From: Bacillota bacterium
GTDB lineage: Bacteria > Bacillota > Clostridia > Christensenellales > SZUA-584
Assembly: GCA_023416745.1 (NCBI GenBank)
Contig: JAEZHF010000028.1
Span: forward strand, 1-32,581
DNA: 32,581 nucleotides
Reading direction: 5' to 3'
Positions 31,630 to 32,581 of this stretch are shown here, piece after piece (positions within the stretch are counted from its first letter, which is position 1; the number at the start of each line of letters is the position of its first letter). The notes under the pieces were generated by a model, which searched no databases, was not told the DNA's origin, and worked only from the letters and a program-made list of their open reading frames with translations. The translations under genes were made by a program, and so were the position numbers.

Positions 31630-31666
31630 AGTTTTCTCTTAATTACAAGATGCCTTTTACCTAAAC

Positions 31667-32401
31667 CTAATCTTCTGTAAGCTCGCTTACATCTATTTTC
31701 TTTCCTGCAATCCTATCAAGTAAATCTTCCGGCATATAAACATATCCAGTTGATGGTCTTCCGCAAACAATTCTGCCGCTAAACAGACCAACACCCAGCC
31801 CGAAAGAAGCCGCAGGTATTTCTGAGCAATACAAAGAAATATTCATAGCGAGAGTTTTTTCGCCTTTTTTTGCTGCACTTATATTCTGTGCTTCCTCGCC
31901 GGTTTCTAGTAACTCAAACAATTCTATAATCGTTGTTTTATCTGTAATCGTATTTGTATAGTAGTTTATTATTTCAGGTCGTTTTACCTCAGGACTCATT
32001 TTCATCTCATAATATTCCCATATAATTTTGTCCACATTTTCAACCGACACATCAGGAATAACTTTATCAGTTCTATATAAACCCGGTCCATAATAATCTG
32101 CCCAATAATACTTTAACACTACAAAGTCTCTATTTGGATCATTCTTAAGACCATAAATAAATGTATCATAACTACCCGCATATCCGATTATCTCATCAAC
32201 ATTATCTATAGCCCACTCCAGTCTCGGCAATTCCTTATATCTTACTCCATCGATATAAACGCTGGTTCCATCTTCATCTGTTGTTTCATAAACTGGTACG
32301 GGTAATCTTTTTATGCATCCTACAGAAGCCATACTAATCAAAGCTATCGTTAGTGATAAAATAATTAGTTTAATATACAATTGTTTTGTATTGCTTTTCA
32401 T
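31667..32401 (-). CDS. Lipoprotein, unknown function, AT-rich
   Basis: The 244-residue protein has a lipoprotein signal: a basic N-terminus, a hydrophobic core (LIILSLTIALISM) and a lipobox-like SVGC with the lipid-bearing cysteine near residue 28. The mature part contains YETTDEDGTSVYIDGVRYKELP, an acidic middle and a C-terminal GKKIDVSELTED. I do not recognise a family. The ATG at 32401 is seven bases from AGGGG; an in-frame ATG at 32425 lies upstream of that site and is not chosen. The gene is far more AT-rich than its neighbours and lies between two copies of a 5S end, which suggests insertion or transfer. Confidence 0.8.
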   Translation of the reverse strand: MKSNTKQLYIKLIILSLTIALISMASVGCIKRLPVPVYETTDEDGTSVYIDGVRYKELPRLEWAIDNVDEIIGYAGSYDTFIYGLKNDPNRDFVVLKYYWADYYGPGLYRTDKVIPDVSVENVDKIIWEYYEMKMSPEVKRPEIINYYTNTITDKTTIIELFELLETGEEAQNISAAKKGEKTLAMNISLYCSEIPAASFGLGVGLFSGRIVCGRPSTGYVYMPEDLLDRIAGKKIDVSELTED

Positions 32402-32446
32402 TATTACCCCTGTAATTAACAGCATTCATTATTGGAATATAATTGC

Positions 32447-32475
32447 ATTATATAATTATTGCTTGCACATTTCAA
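32447..32475 (-). promoter_or_regulatory. Promoter of the lipoprotein gene
   Basis: On the minus strand TTGAAA (32470-32475) and a perfect TATAAT (32447-32452) are separated by exactly 17 bases. It is close to the SigA consensus and lies directly after the 5S repeat. Confidence 0.8.
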
Positions 32476-32483
32476 GTTTTCTT

Positions 32484-32581
32484 AAAATCAAGAAGCCCGC
32501 GACGCTACTTTGCGCACGGGCTCCCCGACAATGTGTATATATTGGAAAATTGAATCCGGCAGCTTCCTACCCTCCCAGGCC
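32484..32581 (-). repeat. 98-base direct repeat, copy 2, continuing past the window
   Basis: This copy matches 31466-31563 with two differences and runs to the last base. It includes a terminator hairpin and the 3' end of 5S. Confidence 0.9.
32556..32581 (-). rRNA. 5S rRNA, 3' end only (window edge)
   Basis: On the minus strand the sequence GGCCTGGGAGGGTAGGAAGC ending GCTGCCGG is the 3' end of a 5S rRNA. The rest lies outside the window, probably as the last gene of a ribosomal RNA operon. Whether it is complete cannot be seen. Confidence 0.7.

Overview
The window looks like the chromosome of a member of the Bacillota, most likely a moderately GC-rich, anaerobic, probably spore-forming Clostridia. 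Supporting signs are strong AGGAGG-type ribosome sites, frequent ATGA stop/start overlaps, SigA-like promoters, a YIEGIA-family protein, a DUF3243 protein, an RsgI-like anti-sigma factor, and many flavin and iron-sulfur proteins. The genus cannot be fixed from the sequence alone. The content is mostly regulatory, redox and cell-surface genes. There is no CRISPR array, no prophage and no complete insertion sequence.

Layout, left half. The window opens in the N-terminus of an IS5-like transposase on the minus strand. A minus-strand operon follows: GlsB-type membrane protein, YIEGIA protein and a 62-residue partner. Next is a three-gene xanthine-dehydrogenase-type molybdenum hydroxylase operon (about 1828-5439), then a convergent LacI-family regulator. 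The 650-base AT-rich gap after it carries five AACGTT-centred dyads. From 7227 to 9820 lies a TetR-led operon of four flavoproteins, one of them membrane-anchored with a covalent-FMN motif. L-asparaginase, a small membrane protein and two tandem membrane-anchored phosphodiester glycosidase paralogues occupy the minus strand to 14346. They diverge from a two-component system whose histidine kinase is split by a frameshift. A large perfect inverted repeat sits in the divergent gap.

Layout, right half. An ECF sigma factor, a DUF4367 anti-sigma-like protein and a small secreted protein span 16940-18713. A minus-strand DUF1858, DUF438-hemerythrin-PAS and cupin cluster follows. Plus-strand genes then encode a PNPOx-like protein, a GyrI-like protein, a GNAT acetyltransferase and a flavin-reductase-like protein, ending in the decayed remnant of a second GNAT gene. 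On the minus strand come a CBS protein, a radical SAM protein, a nitroreductase, a protein I do not recognise, a membrane-spanning LuxR-type regulator, and an ECF sigma/RsgI-PASTA anti-sigma pair. A DUF3243 gene reads the other way. The right edge is a 5S rRNA 3' end present twice as 98-base direct repeats, with an AT-rich lipoprotein gene between them.

How it fits together. Three themes recur: flavin-based redox chemistry (the TetR operon, flavin reductase, PNPOx, nitroreductase and molybdenum hydroxylase), membrane or envelope sensing (two sigma/anti-sigma pairs, a two-component system and a LuxR membrane regulator), and surface glycan processing (the two phosphodiester glycosidases). Two genes are visibly broken: the histidine kinase and the second GNAT. 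The best candidates for something undescribed are the TetR/flavinylated-protein operon, the LacI operator array, the RsgI-PASTA sensor and the 5S-flanked island.
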